From the NCBI GenBank assembly GCA_013339765.2, contig CM023453.1, positions 92,039,767 through 92,103,766 of the forward strand: a stretch of DNA of 64,000 bases, in the 5' to 3' direction. Positions 1 to 11,067 of this stretch are shown piece by piece. The notes below the pieces were generated by a model, which saw only the letters and a program-made list of their open reading frames with translations, did not search any database and was not told where the DNA came from. Made by a program: the position numbers and the translations under genes. Every line of letters starts with the position of its first letter. Position 1 is the first letter of the stretch. The DNA is from Haemaphysalis longicornis (taxonomy: Eukaryota; Arthropoda; Arachnida; Ixodida; Ixodidae).

Positions 1-409
1 GTCCTGCCTTGCAAAATCAGCTGTAGGTGCGATTAAACAAGCGTTATATTATTTCGCTTAAACGAGACGACAACACCGTATGGCGCAAGCAGAGAATTGC
101 GGGATGTGAAACGTTACAAGTCTAATCATAGCTACTTCACAAGACACGAGAGTGGCGAGACACCCACTCTACGTCACTTGGTTAAATTGGCCGTATACGG
201 TAACATGCTTTCAATCCAGATGACGATTTCCGAGGTGTTTACCGGCGATGTAATAAAACAGCTGCCGCCGTTTCTTTAGTGTCATATCGCCGACTCTCAG
301 TGTACAGGGGAATGATAAGGCAGAGAACCCTGACTCGCAGTGAAAATTGATAGAAAACCACCCTTAAGCACTAGCAGCCGCCTAAAAAATTACTATTCCG
401 AGATTTTAT
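1..409. other. No recognisable feature
   Basis: I see no coding similarity, tRNA-like box or clear repeat here. The short open frames have no family resemblance. The tandem array that follows may begin near 410. Confidence 0.4.
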
Positions 410-1740
410 AGAAACAAATGAATAGTGACCTACAAATGCATCCTTTTGAAGTTCTACTTTCCACGTTGTGCTACAATAAACTTTCATTGGCTTTAGACTG
501 ATATGCAGCAGCCTACCGTGAAGATATTTTTATTGCTGATAAGGCTTTTGAACTAGCATACATAAAGAAAATATGCGGTTCAACATGTAGTTCCTTTGCG
601 GCCATGTCAAGCTTTCGTGGAAGCATTTTCATTTCTGATAATTTTCCTGAAGCCAATAATCTTCCCCTATGTACACCAAACAGTGACGTCGAACGCTGAC
701 TGCCCCACACGAAACTTGAACGAACAGCTATACAAGTGCATCCAATTCTTACTGCACCGATATAGACAACTACCTTCAACAGGCCCAATATTATGAGTAT
801 AAACATGACATCTAAGGGACTTGTTTAAAAATGCGCCGGCATCTCCATGCAAGCATTTCCATTTTGTCCACTTCTGCAACCAGTCAGAGCACCGAACTAG
901 AACAGGGAGATGAAATATTTATTTATCACTTCCTCTCGTCAAGGTGTCATAGGCTGCTGCATAAGCATTTTATATTCTTACCACACTTTCCAGCCAGCAG
1001 CAGCAAAGTGGCACACTGAAAGTCCGACGTTGAATCCATTTTGATTTGCTGCATCAGTGTTTTGAATGCCTAATGCAGCTTTAAAGCCAAAAGCAACAGT
1101 GTGTGCGCGAGAAGCAGCGACTTCACAGCGTGAAGGTGTGGCATGAATTCATTCTAACGTACTACATAAGCATCTTCAACTCTCACCACAACTTCATGAC
1201 CAACATCACAGCCTAATGGCTAGGTATAAACCCATTTCACTGTACTACATAAGCATCTTCAAATCTCACCGCAACTTCATGGCAAGAAGCTACGATGTGT
1301 GCATAAACAGCAGCGACATCAGAGCATGAAGGCCTGGCATAACCACATTCCAACGTATTTTATTAGAGCTTTCACTTCTCACCATAGCTTTCTAGTCAGA
1401 AGCAACAGTTCAACCTTGCGAAGGAGTCACATATAATCTTGAAGAAGTCACACAAAACCATTGCGACCTGCTGAGCAATTTTTTCCAATATCTATTGCAT
1501 CTGTACAGCCAGAAGCAACGTAGTGTGCTCAAAAAGCAGCGACATGACACTCTGAACGCCTGAAGTTAATCCATTTTGATATGCGGCATCGCTGTCTTCT
1601 ATTCTTTCTGCAGCTGTATAACCAGAAGCAACAGTGCATGCTTGAAAACTGTGAACATAGCATTCTGAAGGGGCGACATAACCCATTTCTACCTGATACA
1701 CAAGTGTTTGCAATTATTACTGCAGCTCTTCGACCTGAAC
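410..1740. repeat. Degenerate tandem array, period about 112 bp
   Basis: A recurring segment resembling CTACATAAGCATCTTCAA, followed by a Cys/Ser-like TCACC-CAGCTT stretch and then CCAGAAGCAACAGTG, returns at about 617, 729, 848, 957, 1048, 1161, 1244, 1357, 1469, 1583 and 1695. Most spacings are 109-116 bp; one is 83 and one 91, consistent with internal deletions. Weaker units may start near 430 and 519. The period is not a multiple of three and neither strand keeps an open frame across units. I therefore treat it as non-coding satellite-like DNA rather than a zinc-finger array (period 84). Confidence 0.7.
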
Positions 1741-1789
1741 CACCTTCATTCTCTGTTTGAAGGCTCTCGAACTCTTGTCACAGTTGCTG

Positions 1790-3210
1790 GAACAATAAAA
1801 ATTATCTAAAAGTGGGAAGCGGTGTTGAATGTAAATAAACGTATGCTCAATGGGAAGACGCTCAAACATATCTTCCACTGTGTAAAATAATAACGGTCTA
1901 TCACGACCGAGACACTGGAAATCTGAACGTCTGCCAATACACTATGTAACCCCTTTGTTGAAACTTAAACTGTACAAGCACGAGAATGCAATCATTAAAC
2001 TACAGCCATCACTATAAAACACAGCTGCAATAGACAAACTTTTATAACTCATAAAGCTCAACACACAAACTTTGCATGAAGATCAAGGGAAGATAAACTG
2101 TTAGTTCATTCCTATGAAATGCATTCAGCTATTCCAAAGCAACTTTAACAGCTGACGACACTTCTCAGAAATTCCACACTGTACACAAAATACGCGGCCT
2201 CAGTCCACGCGTAGTCAATTTCTCTAATGCCACTTTGTGTAGCGATGGGAGCATATGCACCATAAGCTTGGCAGGAATAATAAAAAGCTGCGCGCTTGTG
2301 TATTTTTGGAAATGCATAAAAAAAATACGGGGTCATGTCGGGGGGCCACACACTTCCGGATTTCTTCAATGGCGTGGTTCAAAATCCAGCAATCATACAG
2401 TTTCGACGTATATTTACCCCTCTTATACCTTTTAAAAATGCTACTGATGATTACGACCAACCAATGACGGTCGAGTAAGAAACGAAACGCCACGACATTT
2501 GATTACCTCGACAATACTCGCACTCGCTCATACTTTTGTATGTGCGATAATATGCCCATTGGCATATATATAACGCCATAGGCACCCATCTCTCGCAGAA
2601 AGACAGGTTCATACTGATTTCCTAAACCTACTTAATCTCGGATAATTGTGCACGAACGTTTAATTCTTCGCGAGTCTCTGCAATCATGCTTTATTCATAC
2701 CTGTTTACGACAGGAAAAAAAACGCCACACCGCTGCTCCGGTCGTACCCCGGCAAGCTAAAGCAATGCGCGAATCAGTAAGGAAGGATACCTTACATTGT
2801 AAGATTTGGAAATCGTCTTAATAACGTGTAAGACTTTACGAGCGGCCGTATCCTGCCAAAAAAGCACGCCGTACACGTTTGCACAATCCGCGTCGGTCCA
2901 GACGGACACCACGTAGGCCTGCGGTCAAAATTGGGTGCTGCCTACGCTAGCAGCAACAAACAAAAACGCTTGCAACTTGTCACCGCTACTGCCGTAGACA
3001 AAATCAAATTGTATTACTTCCTCACAGACATTGCGTTACACTGACACAATTTCCACAATCACACCAGCAACAGATGCAGCTTCGACGCTCTCAGATGGAG
3101 TTCGGTGACGACGTTCTGCATAAAAACAGCCCACCACGATTTCCTCACGTACAAAACACGAGCGGCAAGACACAACACGGGACAGATGACCGATAAGCGG
3201 CTTCTTGATG
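1790..3210. repeat. Old segmental duplicate, copy A (paralogue of 22165-23520)
   Basis: This stretch aligns collinearly, in the same orientation, with 22165-23520. Shared landmarks include CAGCTATTCCAAAG at about 2128 (CAGCTATTCTAAAG at 22511), GAAATGCATAAAAAA at 2310, ACGAGCGGCCGTAT at 2838 (23187), AAAAACGCTTGCAACT at 2962 (23293) and ATCACACCAGCAA at 3057. Divergence is high with many small indels. No conserved open frame is visible, so it could be duplicated intergenic or 5'-flanking DNA. Confidence 0.75.
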
Positions 3211-3434
3211 GGCTGCAGCCCATTCGTAACACAAATCGCATACAGAGCTTTTGGTTCTCGGCAGCCTCGTTGTCGCTGGACGCCGCAGCAGTGGTCGGCA
3301 AGCGGGCGCGGCCATATTGGAAGTAGTTCTTTCAAACGTACGTCGCAGGCGTTACACAAACGGCGAGACGCCATTGGTTGCGGATGAACAAAAAATCCTT
3401 TTGATATTGAAAAAGCCGCTACAGAGCTATGCTT

Positions 3435-3660
3435 TCACAGACTATAATAGCTAAAGACAACCATCGAACCGACTATAAAAGAAGCTAAAGACACCCATGG
3501 TAATGTCGATATGAATAGCTAAAGATAGACGTAAAACCGGCTATACAAGAAACTAAAGACATCCACACGAATGTCGGTACGAGGCGCTAAAGACAGCTAT
3601 GAAAACGTCTATAGCTAATTGGGTAAAATAGCTAAAGACAACCATAGAAACGATTTTCTA
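3435..3660. repeat. Short degenerate tandem repeat with CTAAAGAC core
   Basis: CTAAAGAC or a one-base variant occurs at about 3451, 3484, 3522, 3554, 3588 and 3634, spaced 32-46 bp, usually as TAGCTAAAGACANCCA. It looks like a minisatellite of about 34 bp. No coding function is indicated. Confidence 0.7.
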
Positions 3661-3919
3661 GAGCCGACCATATGATATTTTGGATGGGCTATAATGTCGC
3701 AGCGATGCCAATATCTCCAAGTTAGTCAAATAATGTGTCCAGGACGTTCCGTTGAAACGAGGGAGAATTCCATGATCCAAGTATTAGGCTTAGCGTCAAT
3801 GGTCCAGGTTTATTCCATTTTCTGCTTTGAACAGCTCTTCGCGTAACTGTAAGCGTAGCACTGTAGTAGAACACGTTCGACGGTTTCGGGAGAGCCACAC
3901 TTCTCGCGTTATGGCATCC
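3661..3919. other. No recognisable feature
   Basis: Unique-looking AT-rich DNA between the CTAAAGAC repeat and the reverse transcriptase relic. It may include more decayed retrotransposon sequence on the minus strand, but I cannot show it. Confidence 0.3.
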
Positions 3920-4330
3920 GACTATGGCCTATACAATGTAGGTAAGCATTTGTTTAGAAGCAAATGGTCCATGCTGTCGTGCAGGTGAATACACTTTTTT
4001 CGGGGGGAAAGAGGCAGTCGTCTAGGCGCTAGGTGCGCGAATATTCTTGCAAGATCCTTCTGCAGCTTCCGCTGTGTGACCTGGCACGATCTCAATGCAC
4101 TCCAAACACAGATAATTTCTGCGTAGAGTCTGACCGTGACGCCAGGCGGGAGAACGCGCTTTATGAGAATCAGCTTAAGATTAAACAGCAACGGGCTCAA
4201 GACTGCTCTTCGAGGGACTCCTCTGCTTACTTCAAAACATGGTCTTGGGTCTTCTGCGGTGCACATAAAAAGTTGCCGACCTTCCAGGTAGTTTGAAATC
4301 CATGCATGTAACCTTCCGCCTAAGCGAAGT
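3920..4330 (-). pseudogene. Non-LTR retrotransposon reverse transcriptase fragment
   Basis: The minus strand reads through LHAWISNYLEGRQLF, then SRGVPRRAVLSPLLFNL, then VRLYAEIICVW, then a QRKLQKDLARI region. This is the palm of a non-LTR reverse transcriptase: the GVPQG-LSPLLFNL block followed by the YADD box. The YADD aspartates are replaced (YAEI), which should abolish polymerase activity. The GVPQG glycine is also changed (GVPRR). Only about 135 residues survive and both ends fade into non-coding DNA. The family looks like the I/R1-type elements seen elsewhere in the window. Confidence 0.75.
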
Positions 4331-5379
4331 GCAATAAGTAATGTCGTTGTTAGTACTCATGATATTCCAATCGCTTATATGTTGCTATTACGTGCTTGGG
4401 GTCGTCCAACCTCATGTTCGCCATACTGATACAGCGGCCTTTTAACGTATTCGTGGACTCCATTTACAAATATGTGTTTCTTTTACATGCTCAGACAGCT
4501 ATAGATCATTACCATCTTCTTTGTAGAGCTGAATAAAAGTAATGCCAAGCGGAGGCAACCACCAAAAGGCCACAATACGGAATCGCTGTACTATTTCTGT
4601 GCCAGTATTGTGCAGAACACGGTGGGTATGTAATAGAATATGTAACAAGCTCTTTCCCTAGCTGACATTGTGATTTTGTTATAGAATTACTTGGAAGGAC
4701 TTCTGAAGTGGAAGTGGGAGCTTCGAATACAATTGAGAAATTGAAACGCTATGCTTTGCACACCCTTTGTGGCTATGGGAAAACGGTGGAAAGATGGTGA
4801 TGGAACGAATGCTGATGGAACGAATTACTTGACAATCGACAAGCCTCCCATTGACGACGCTCCTCCTTTACTGGCACATCGGTCCTCCTTTCTGCATTGG
4901 CATTAGCAGTTTTCTCTTTTTACCTAAGGCGTTCGGGGCCATGCTTATACTGATAAATAAATATACAAATAAATAAACGGATCTATTAATAATTAACAAA
5001 TCAAATTCCAAGCGCATGCATAGCCGGCTGCTCTGTACCCGGCTTGAACCGACCAGGGGGTGCAAACAGCGGAAGAGGCCCGAATGTTGCACGCGGCTGC
5101 TACACCTCATGGTGAAGCGTCTGCACCTTCCATCCTTTTCGATCTGCTATGGCACCAAAGTATGAAGTCCCGAGTTTTGCTGTTAGGGGTCCTTTGCGAC
5201 CGGCGAGTGTACACCTAAATACAATTTTTGCTAATGTAGCATTAAAACATTTGATACCGTATTTAGTCAATTATAAGGCGGTAACGATTATAAGGCGAGG
5301 GTGCAGCCTGGAGAGTCCAAAAATTCGCCATATATATACACTAAACTTCGAATATAAGGCGGCGTATGACTTTGAGACT
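4331..5379. other. No gene seen; ends in ATAAGGCG-containing DNA
   Basis: I find no supported coding sequence. Near 5248-5350 the octamer ATAAGGCG occurs three times (about 5272, 5290, 5354) next to CCGTATTTAG, which suggests the end of an unidentified repeat. Short ATTTATTT-like tracts lie near 4955. Confidence 0.3.
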
Positions 5380-5529
5380 GTATAGGGGTTTGGAGAAAAA
5401 AACTCTCCTAATATTCTAATAAATACGGCAATTCTGTGTTCTAGTTCTGAGATCCAACCAATGGGCGTGCTCGTGTCCTTTACAAGTTCTAAAGGTGAAT
5501 TTTATTTCGAAAGAGTATATTGTATATGG
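5380..5529. repeat. Clean unit of a probable ~150-bp tandem repeat
   Basis: This 150-bp segment starts TATAGGGGTTTGGAG and ends TTGTATATGGG. Degraded echoes of it recur downstream: about 5530-5680, 5850-5985 and 5993-6150. Each time the order AATAAATACGGCAATTCTGTG, TCCTTTACAAGTTCTAAAGG, ATTTTATTTCGAAAG is kept with many base errors. This suggests a tandem array whose later units are badly called. Confidence 0.5.
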
Positions 5530-7740
5530 GTTTTAAAAAAAAAAAATCAAATTTTCCCAAAAATACCGGCTTCTTGCCCCGGTTTGAACCACCAGGGGAA
5601 AAGCGGAAAGCCCAATGGGCGGCCGTGTTCCTTTTGAATTTTTAAATTTTTATTTCGGAAAAGAAATTAATTTGGATTTTGCGGAAAGGGGTCCCAAAAA
5701 CCGGCGGGACCCTTGGGGTTTTTCAAGAAAATTAAAAATTTTGGAATTTTTTTAGTCGTTTTAAAAAGGGGGAAAGAAAACGGGGGCACCTGGGGGCCAA
5801 AAAAAAAAAAAAAAAATTTGGAAAAAAAAAGGGCGTAACTTTAACTTAAAGGGGTTTAAAAAAAAAAATCAATAAAAAAACGGCAAATTCTTGTTCAAAA
5901 TTCAAAAAGAAAAAATTTTCCGGAAACACCAAATTTTTCCCTTTACAATTCCCAAAGGAAAAATTTATTTCAAAAAATATTTTTTAAAAAAAGGGGGTTT
6001 TTGGGAAAAAAAACTTTAAAATTTTCCCTAATAAAAATAGGAATTTTGTGTTTTATTTTGGGGCACCCATGGAATGCGGAAAGCCAAGGGGCCCTTTTGG
6101 CCGTTTTCCTTTTAAGAATTTTTAAAGGGGGTAAAAAAATTTTTTTCGGAAAGATCCTTCCCTGATTTTTTTCCCAAGGCAAACAAACCCCAAAAAAACG
6201 GTAAAAAAACCGAAAAGGGGGCCCTTCCCAGGTTTTTTCCCAAAAAAATTTTTAAAAATGGAGTACAGAATTTGTTTTAAAAAAAAGGGGGCCCCGGAAA
6301 AAGGGCCACCGCAAAAAAAAAACCCACAAAATTTGGTTTTAAATTAAAAGACGTTTACAATTAAGTTTTAACTTTCGAAAAATTTTTAACCTAATAAACG
6401 GTCCCCTTGGGGAAACCCAACGGAAAAAATTTTTTTAAAATCTTTTTTTCCCCTAAAACGTTTAAATAAAAAATTTTAAACGGAATAAAAAAATTTAATT
6501 ATTTTTAAATTGGCCCGGGTTCAAAATTTTTAAAAAAAAACCCCAAAGGTTTTAAAACCAGGGGGAAAAAAACGGACAAAATTTAAAGCGGGACTTACAA
6601 ATTTCCCAAAAGGGGGAAATAGCAAAAAAAAAGAATTTTTGTTTTTATTTGTCCCCTTAAAAAAACCAAGGAAATTAATTTTTCCCCCTTTCTGGAACAA
6701 AAGTTTTCATAAACCCGAGTTACCCTAAATGGGCAAGAAAAAAAATAAAAGTTTCGAAAAAACCCAGGGAAACTCCTTGGGGCCCTAAAAAATAACAATT
6801 TTCCCAATTGGCTTTAAAAACTTAAACCCCAAATAAAAACCGGGGTTTTAAAAAGGGGGGAAAACCGAAAAAGTGGCGCCCACCCGTTTCCGGAATTTTC
6901 GGGGGCGTCCCAGAATTTTGGGGGGTTTCGCGGGGGGGGGGGGGGACGGGAAGAACCGGCCGAAAAAAAAAACGCGTTAAAAAGATTGGGAAAAAATTCG
7001 GGGGTTTTTTTACCGAAAACTAAATGAAAAAAGTGCAAAATTAAACCCATTTGAAAAGAGTTTTAATTGCTCCCCATTTCGTCACGGTTCCCAAAAGACC
7101 GTTCACTTACAAAATTTAAAATTTTTTTTTTAATCGCCCCGGGTTTTCTAAAATTTGCAGGGGCTGGGAGGAAGCTGTTAAAAGGCTACCAAAAAGCTAT
7201 CCCCTTTTTCAATTTGGAAGGGAAAGGGTTGGGGGTTTTTAATTTTTTTTCCAGGGGTCCCCTTTCCAATTTAAAAAGGGTGAAAAAATAAGGGAGGCAG
7301 GGGAAATTTACCATAACGGAAAAAAAGGTAGGGGGAAACTTTAGCGAAAAGCCGAAAATAAGTTTTTGGGGAAACGGGAAAATAAATTTAAAAAAAAAAC
7401 AAAAAAAAACGTAAATTTAAATTTTGTTCGTTTCCCTTTAAAAACCGAAAAAAATCGGGTTTTCCAAAAAATTTCCGGAAAGAAGCAAAAGTGAAGGGAG
7501 AAACCGGGGGTTCCAAGGAAGAACCTGGGTTTTCTTTGAGAAAAAAAGGGCATTTTTCCAAACATAATTGAAAAAAGCGCCTAAAACCAAGGGGGGGAAG
7601 GGGGTGTTTTCCCCTTTTCCCCTTTAAAGGGAAAGTTTTTTAATTTAAGGGGGCCAAAAATTTCCCAGTTTTTTGTGGGTTGATTAAAAATTCCGAAAAA
7701 TTGCCCCCCCCCCCCCCCCTTGGGAAACCCCCTTGGATAA
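5530..7740. other. Low-fidelity sequence block 1 (homopolymer-distorted)
   Basis: Over about 2.2 kb the text becomes blocks of AAAA, TTTT, GGGG and CCCC with almost no normal dinucleotide texture. It starts sharply after 5530 and returns to ordinary sequence near 7741. The first part repeats degraded copies of 5380-5529. No gene should be called here. I read it as poorly corrected long-read consensus, possibly over a tandem repeat, and not as biology. Confidence 0.8.
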
Positions 7741-7864
7741 AATCGTTTTGAAATGACGCCTGTGCACACACGTACACGCACGAGCGCACACATCATCTTT
7801 ACAAAGAGTGAAACCCCATTCAAATCAAAGGCAGCATCAAAACGTATACGTTTCAATACGACGG

Positions 7865-9176
7865 CCGATTGAGGTATGTCACATATCTCACCATTATCTA
7901 CGAATCGGCAGCAGGTTCGGGTACAGGCAGAATCATAACAGATAGGTGAAGCGTTTCCATGGCCCAGTAACCACTGCGGTCGAGACTCAGAGCCGAGATG
8001 GGTCCAGCAAGGTAGAAAAAGGCGTTGTAACCCACCTCGGCATGACAGTCTCGATACCTTGCGACGGGTGCACGGTATACACGTGGTTGCTGGCACAATT
8101 CCTCGGGTGGTGTATCCTAACTTAACAGCGCCGCTGAAGGGCCACTGCACCGCGTCGTTGCCAGAGTCAAAGCAGAACTGGGCGCGAAATAGCAGCTTGA
8201 CGCAGCGGTCCTCAGAGAAGCAGCGGACAGCCAGTCTCACGGTGTAGCCGGATACCTTCAGAGGCGCGCTGATAAGCTCCTCGGCGTAGTCGCCCGAATA
8301 GTAGTACACCCGGCTCACCGCCATCGCCAGGTTCCGCGGCACCCACGACTGCGAGCGGGGCGGTGCAGCTGGCCCGCATGTGGTGATTACCGATTCCCAG
8401 CTGCGTTGAAAGTTCAAGTTATCCAACATTTGGTCAATGTCGTCCACGATATGACGCCTACGAGCACTGTACGCATCAACCGTTTCCTTTCGCGTTTCAC
8501 AGAGTTCATCACGACATGATACCATAGAAGGGCGGTTTGAAGCAAAGAACGGTAGTCTAGGCATGGTGGGGCCCGTCCGGTGTTGTGGGTTGCTGGTCGG
8601 TTTGAAGAGCCCGTAACGGAGTAAACCAGAGCCGTGCCTCTGGTATCTCTCCGCGCTCGAACGCACGCCGGCGGGCTGGGTGTGAAGTCGGCGTAAATTT
8701 GGCATTGCACTGACAACACGGCACTGTTCTTGCCGAACAACTTCGTGTCCTCCGTGGAGTTCCTGTCCAAGCCTGGCTCGGAGGCGGGGGTCCTCCACTA
8801 AAGCGTCCTGCGACAATTCCGTGCCTGGACGATCCTGTGGCCGACACGTAGCTGTCGTGAACCGAAGCGAGAGTTGTCGGCTTGCCCGTTCCTCAGCCGG
8901 TGGTTGGTCGCCAAGGGGGCGCTGGTTGAACGTAATAAAAGGAATCGCGAGCAGCAGCCGCATGAAACGCGCGGAAACCTGCGTAATCGCAGCTTCACAT
9001 AGGTCGGAAAGGCTGCTGATCGCCTTTTTCTCACGAGTCACCTGGCAACTGTCGCCTCCAAGAACAGCCTTTCGGAAAGCGCCACCGATAAATAAATATT
9101 CGGAGATCTTCTTGCCCGCCGACATTTTCGTTGAGCGCCGGGCGGTAATCATCGCAAAGGGCTTCACTTGACACAT
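7865..9176 (-). pseudogene. TRAF-like (MATH domain) protein, copy 1, frameshifted
   Basis: The minus-strand frame from the ATG near 9134 aligns with the intact protein at 43765-44988. It keeps the N-terminus (FIGGAFRKAVLGGD), a Glu/Arg-rich middle, the ARRRHIVDDIDQML segment and the start of the MATH domain (ISAPLKVSGYTVRLAV, LLFRAQFCFDSGNDAVQWPF). Two single-base deletions relative to the intact copy, near 8115 and near 8030, move the C-terminal part (NAFFYLAGPISALSLD to the stop near 7910) into another frame. An in-frame ATG exists at 9176, but homology supports the internal one. The gene lies 120 bp from a badly called block, so the deletions could be assembly errors. Otherwise it is a recent pseudogene. 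Confidence 0.7.
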
Positions 9177-9600
9177 CGAGAGGAGAGATGATGTAGGGTC
9201 CGGTGCGTCGCGAACACAGATTCAATGGCTGACCGAAAGTTTTAGGCCTACCAGTCCGGCAGAGAATTGGCCAGCGTGCCTCCGTAGCGCCCTGCTAGCG
9301 CAACAGTCCTCACCCGCGGGAGATGCTGGAGACACGCCTTCTGCTGCGAGAAGTGACCTTCACACATCGGCAAGCCGTCTCCGTGCGCCGATAAGGACTA
9401 GCTCGGCTTGCGGGTGACTAGCGGCCTCTATCAACGGATGTAATAATATAATGTTGCATTGTTTCAGAGTGAGCTTGTTTTCATAATCTAGTAATTCATA
9501 AACTTCGTTTTATTAACAATGACCAACTAGTACTGACAATGATTAAAAACTTTCGTGCTAATTGAACCTAATACGTAATCGCTAAAAGCGCTGTCACAGT
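9177..9600 (-). other. 5' flank of TRAF-like copy 1, conserved with copy 3
   Basis: The segment 9385-9440 (TGCGCCGATAAGGACTAG, then CGGCTTGCGG, CTAGCGGCCTCTATCAACGG) matches 45263-45320 upstream of the intact copy, at a similar distance from the ATG. This shows that the duplication included upstream DNA and was not a processed retrocopy. It may hold the promoter, but I recognise no defined element. Confidence 0.5.
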
Positions 9601-9604
9601 AGGC

Positions 9605-10925
9605 CATGGAGGAAGAAAAATGTTAGGAGGGAGCATGACGTCAGGCGGCCCAACTTTGGCAAGCCAACCTCCTCTGACACCGCATTCTCCTCTCCTCGGG
9701 CTCCTCCCGCGCAATGCATTATGAAAGATGCACCACTCTCAGGCCCGTGGTAGCATTTAGTGGCTCCGGCTGGCTGCCGGTGGAGGTGGAGCCGAGTGGC
9801 ATTGCCGAAGGCGCCGTACGAGATTTTTCGCCAGCGTTGCGCTCCCACCCTCGTATCGTGGAAGTACTGTCGCTGTTCAAAGCGACACGATACGTAGATC
9901 CCATGCTCAGGGAGCACCTTCACGAGCTGCGAGCCGAATTTGACGCTTACCGCTGGAACCACGACCGGATTTGCTCGAACGCGCTGCTGTAAACATTCAT
10001 AAGCACGGAGCGGCCTATGGGTGCGTGGTGTTTGCCAGGTGTGCTTTCACGATTGCGTTTCGAATTTTGCTGGGAGTTATCGCGCCACCTTCCCTTTACA
10101 TCATAGCGCTGTAACTCGTGTCCCATCATCTGAGAGGTGGTGCGAAAAGCTTTGGTTTCGCTTGCGTGCGCATTTGCATACATTCGCCTTATCGGTGCTC
10201 CGGCATGGTGGCACGTTGTACGTGCCACAATTGTCGTGACGACGTCTGTTTTGCGTTGCTGTCTCCTTCAGTGCATTAGAAAACAAAAGGTGCAGACCCA
10301 CTGCTGTTGTGTGCGGGCGCGGGAAGAACAAATCATTTTCCGCCTCGCGTCGCAGGCAGAACGCGGGCTGGTTGTCCGAGTACTGCTCAATCCGTGCGAT
10401 AGGTATATGAGTAACGAACTCTAAATTACGCCTGGGAGGTGAAAAGATAAAATTACCAGAACCAAGGAAGTGAGGTGTGTTTTGTGAAATAAAATGTGAG
10501 GCACGGATGTCGTACTCTGACATCTCCACTTTTGCACTGCGGCGGAACACGACACTTCGTCTGCGGCGCACTTCGACGGATCCCAGAGCTCAATAAACAA
10601 AGATGTTTTCTGTCTCTCCCGTCCGAACACTTTGCCTGCACGATCAGCCCGCTGCGCATTTGGGGTTGCAGGCCGCGCTGCGCGCAACGCCCGGACGGGA
10701 ACTCGTCGCCGAAACCCGAATACCCGCACGGCCCGGCAACCAAACGGAACGACGCAGCATAGGGGGCAGCAAGCGCGGGCAGGCGGGCGGGCCCCGTGAG
10801 GCGCAAAGAACTACCGCTTGCCTATCACGTGAGGTGGGGCATCTCCCATCAGTTTTTCCTTTTTTATTTTTATGACTAGGCTTCACGATAGTCACGTGAC
10901 GCTCCCTCCTAAACTTTTCTCTCTT
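9605..10925. mobile_element. Putative 1.3-kb element bounded by ~40-bp inverted repeats
   Basis: The left end (about 9605: CATGGAGGAAGAAAAATG, then TTAGGAGGGAGCATGACGTC) is the imperfect reverse complement of the right end (about 10885-10925: GTGACGCTCCCTCCTAA, then TTTCTCTCTTCCATGC). Identity is roughly three quarters by eye. Short open frames inside have no recognisable homology, so it would be non-autonomous. I could not define a target-site duplication. A related pair occurs at 11068 and 11810. Confidence 0.5.
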
Positions 10926-10997
10926 CCATGCAGTAGGCCGACACGACGGCGACGACGACGCGATGGCGACGCCGACAAGTCGCCAAACTATAGTGCC

Positions 10998-11022
10998 TGG
11001 AATATACAGTATATTCTAGGCT
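10998..11022. repeat. 25-bp palindrome in a TAGTGCCT context
   Basis: CCTGGAATATAC-A-GTATATTCTAGG is an almost perfect palindrome preceded by ACTATAGTG. A shortened relative (TATAGTGCCTAGAATACTAT, then ATTCT) lies at about 11567-11590. It could be a repeat end or a protein-binding palindrome. Confidence 0.5.
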
Positions 11023-11067
11023 GTATGGCCAGACCATAGGCCAACTGCCGAGTTGCGAGACCGCGTT

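Noticed and set aside
410..1740. A C2H2 zinc-finger array on the minus strand
   Set aside because: The period is about 112 bp, not 84, with stops in all frames and no CxxC...HxxxH pattern.
7581..7740. The long open frame starting in TRAF-like copy 1 extends into the noisy block as coding sequence
   Set aside because: After the frameshift near 8115 the frame leaves the homologous sequence. The rest, including the Gly/Lys/Phe-rich end, is translation of non-homologous and low-fidelity DNA.
5530..7740. Natural low-complexity or satellite DNA of unusual composition
   Set aside because: Sharp borders, blocks of all four homopolymers and degraded echoes of adjacent clean sequence point to base-calling or consensus error. 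The second such block is demonstrably a noisy duplicate.
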